Shown here: positions 63,168 to 64,000 of the stretch, piece after piece
Layout: every line of letters starts with the position of its first letter
How positions within the stretch are numbered: position 1 is the stretch's first letter
Assembly (NCBI GenBank): GCA_965248765.1
Contig: CBDFKF010000004.1
Coordinates: 1,922,001 to 1,986,000 of the forward strand
DNA length: 64,000 nucleotides
Reading direction: 5' to 3'
From: CBDFKF01 sp965248765
Lineage (GTDB): Bacteria > Pseudomonadota > Alphaproteobacteria > VGEJ01
Made by a program: the position numbers and the translations under genes
Notes under the pieces: model-generated
Databases searched by the model: none
What the model was told of the DNA's origin: nothing
The model's input: only the letters and a program-made list of their open reading frames with translations

Positions 63168-63716
63168 ATGGACGATCTGCCCACCGTGGTGAGCGAGACC
63201 GAGCTCAGCAACAGCTTCATTACCGGGACCATCCAAGTCTGTGTCGTGGTCCGCGACCACCGGCAGACGTTGGAGGGCTTCGTGCGCGCCGGTATCGGGC
63301 CGTGGCGCATCTACCAATATCGCGACGCGCCGATGATAGCGGAGACCAAGTACCGCGGTGCCGATGCCACGTTCTCAATGACCCTGTGCCTAGCATGGAC
63401 CGGCACGATGCTGTGGGAGGTCATCGAGCCGATGGGCGGCCCGACCATTTATCAAGACTTTCTCGACAGCCACGGCGAAGGGGTGCAGCACGTCGCGCTG
63501 GCGTGCGGCGATATGCCCTATGAGGACCAGATCAAGGAGTTCGAGCGCCGCGGCTTTCCCGTGATTCAATCCGGTGTCCTGCAGCGCGGGCGCGTCCCCT
63601 TCCACTACTTCGATACGGAGGATGCGATGGCCACCACCTTTGAGATCTACAACCTGCCGCCTGGGCCTCGGCTCGAGCCGGACGCGTGGTTCCCTGCCCC
63701 ACCGCCGGGACGCTAG
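63168..63716 (+). CDS. VOC (glyoxalase/bleomycin resistance)-family protein
   Basis: The ATG at 63168 follows GAGGGAGG and gives 182 residues. The paired beta-alpha-beta-beta-beta modules show in IQVCVVVRDHRQTLEGFVRA and VQHVALACGDMPYEDQIKEF, with a metal-site His in the second and Glu in TMLWEVIEPMGG and TTFEIYNLPPGP. The family covers dioxygenases, epimerases and lyases. Which reaction it runs here is unknown. Confidence 0.88.
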   Translation: MDDLPTVVSETELSNSFITGTIQVCVVVRDHRQTLEGFVRAGIGPWRIYQYRDAPMIAETKYRGADATFSMTLCLAWTGTMLWEVIEPMGGPTIYQDFLDSHGEGVQHVALACGDMPYEDQIKEFERRGFPVIQSGVLQRGRVPFHYFDTEDAMATTFEIYNLPPGPRLEPDAWFPAPPPGR

Positions 63717-63732
63717 CTGGGCCGCGTCCCGT

Positions 63733-64000
63733 CTACTCGGCCGCCTGGGCGCGGGCGAGTTCGACCAAACAGTCGTCCGCCAGCGCCTCGATCGGGGCGA
63801 AGTCGCGGTGGGCGATCCACTCCGGCCGCTCGAAGCGGCGGATGTGGTTGTCGACACGGCAGAGCGAGAGATAGACAATCGTGCGGTCGTAGGGGCTGAT
63901 GTTGGGCGGGCTTGCGTGCACCAGGTTGGAATGGAAGACGATCACCGAACCCGGCGCGCCGGTCGGCGCCACGATGCCGCCGGCATCGGCGAGCCGGCGC
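63733..64000 (-). CDS. Phytanoyl-CoA dioxygenase-family protein (partial)
   Basis: The C-terminal 89 or so residues are inside the window: GAPGSVIVFHSNLVHASPPN then ISPYDRTIVYLSLCRVDNHI and the tail ending AQAAE. The His in LVHASPPN and Arg in YDRTIVYL are the distal metal ligand and 2-oxoglutarate contact of PhyH enzymes, including ectoine hydroxylase. The rest of the gene lies past the right edge. It converges with the VOC gene. Confidence 0.85.
   Translation of the reverse strand, partial: RRLADAGGIVAPTGAPGSVIVFHSNLVHASPPNISPYDRTIVYLSLCRVDNHIRRFERPEWIAHRDFAPIEALADDCLVELARAQAAE

Noticed and set aside
1..64000. tRNA or rRNA genes
   Set aside because: No cloverleaf-forming or rRNA-like sequence was noticed on either strand. 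A tRNAscan search would be needed to confirm this.

Overview
The window is GC-rich DNA from an alphaproteobacterium whose lineage I cannot fix more precisely. Supporting evidence is the gene order uvrC-pgsA-moeA/moaD/moaE, a Cas9/tracrRNA pair close in size and core sequence to what I recall for Parvibaculum lavamentivorans, and a folB-folM pair. Housekeeping blocks alternate with heavily scarred accessory DNA full of truncated insertion sequences, single-base frameshifts and gene fragments joined end to end.

Layout. 1-3970: remnant of a siphophage-like tail module on the minus strand (tail chaperone G/GT pair with a recognisable -1 frameshift site, then the tape measure gene). A ParD-like/RelE-like toxin-antitoxin pair is wedged between them on the plus strand, and the module is cut by an IS21-family end at 3970. 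4970-10790: a complete type II-C CRISPR-Cas locus, with array 5380-6140 (12 repeats, 11 spacers), cas2, cas1 and cas9 on the minus strand, and a divergent tracrRNA gene at 10673-10790. 11001-13066: truncated IS66 element fused to a fliG fragment. 13492-28874: amino-acid/hydantoin-type catabolism, with a FAD oxidoreductase, a branched-chain amino-acid-type ABC transporter without its ATPases, an intact hyuA-hyuB pair and a second, broken pair. These are separated by an IS1202-like element, an IS3 deletion derivative and an integrase fragment.

28997-34966: relics of an ABC ATPase and a hydrolase, an exported YqgE/AlgH-type protein, a glutathionyl-hydroquinone reductase, pstS with a Pho box, and a second, decayed copy of the IS1202-like element. 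34985-49992: mostly intact core genes (molybdenum cofactor synthesis, pgsA, uvrC, folB-folM, a cation antiporter, a CBS/PII-like/DUF1538/DUF1538 module, uvrB, a transporter, DUF4197). 50105-54287: a fragment graveyard containing a three-part in-frame chimera (IstA/IS1182/ImmA-IrrE), a DarTG toxin-antitoxin remnant in which only the antitoxin macrodomain is whole, and an IS21 right end. 54298-64000: DsbA-like protein, TauD-type dioxygenase, NeuD/PglD-type acyltransferase, a frameshifted glycosyltransferase, then a plus-strand catabolic cluster (E1 alpha/beta, class II aldolase, dialkylglycine-decarboxylase-like enzyme, VOC protein) ending in a partial phytanoyl-CoA-type dioxygenase.

The most interesting points are the complete compact type II-C locus with promoter-like repeats and a tracrRNA carrying a doubled anti-repeat motif, the predicted programmed frameshift in the tail genes, the poorly characterised PII-like/DUF1538 membrane module, the orphaned DarG, and an isolated sigma-54 regulatory region at 62798-62983. 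All functional calls come from reading the sequence; no database search was run.
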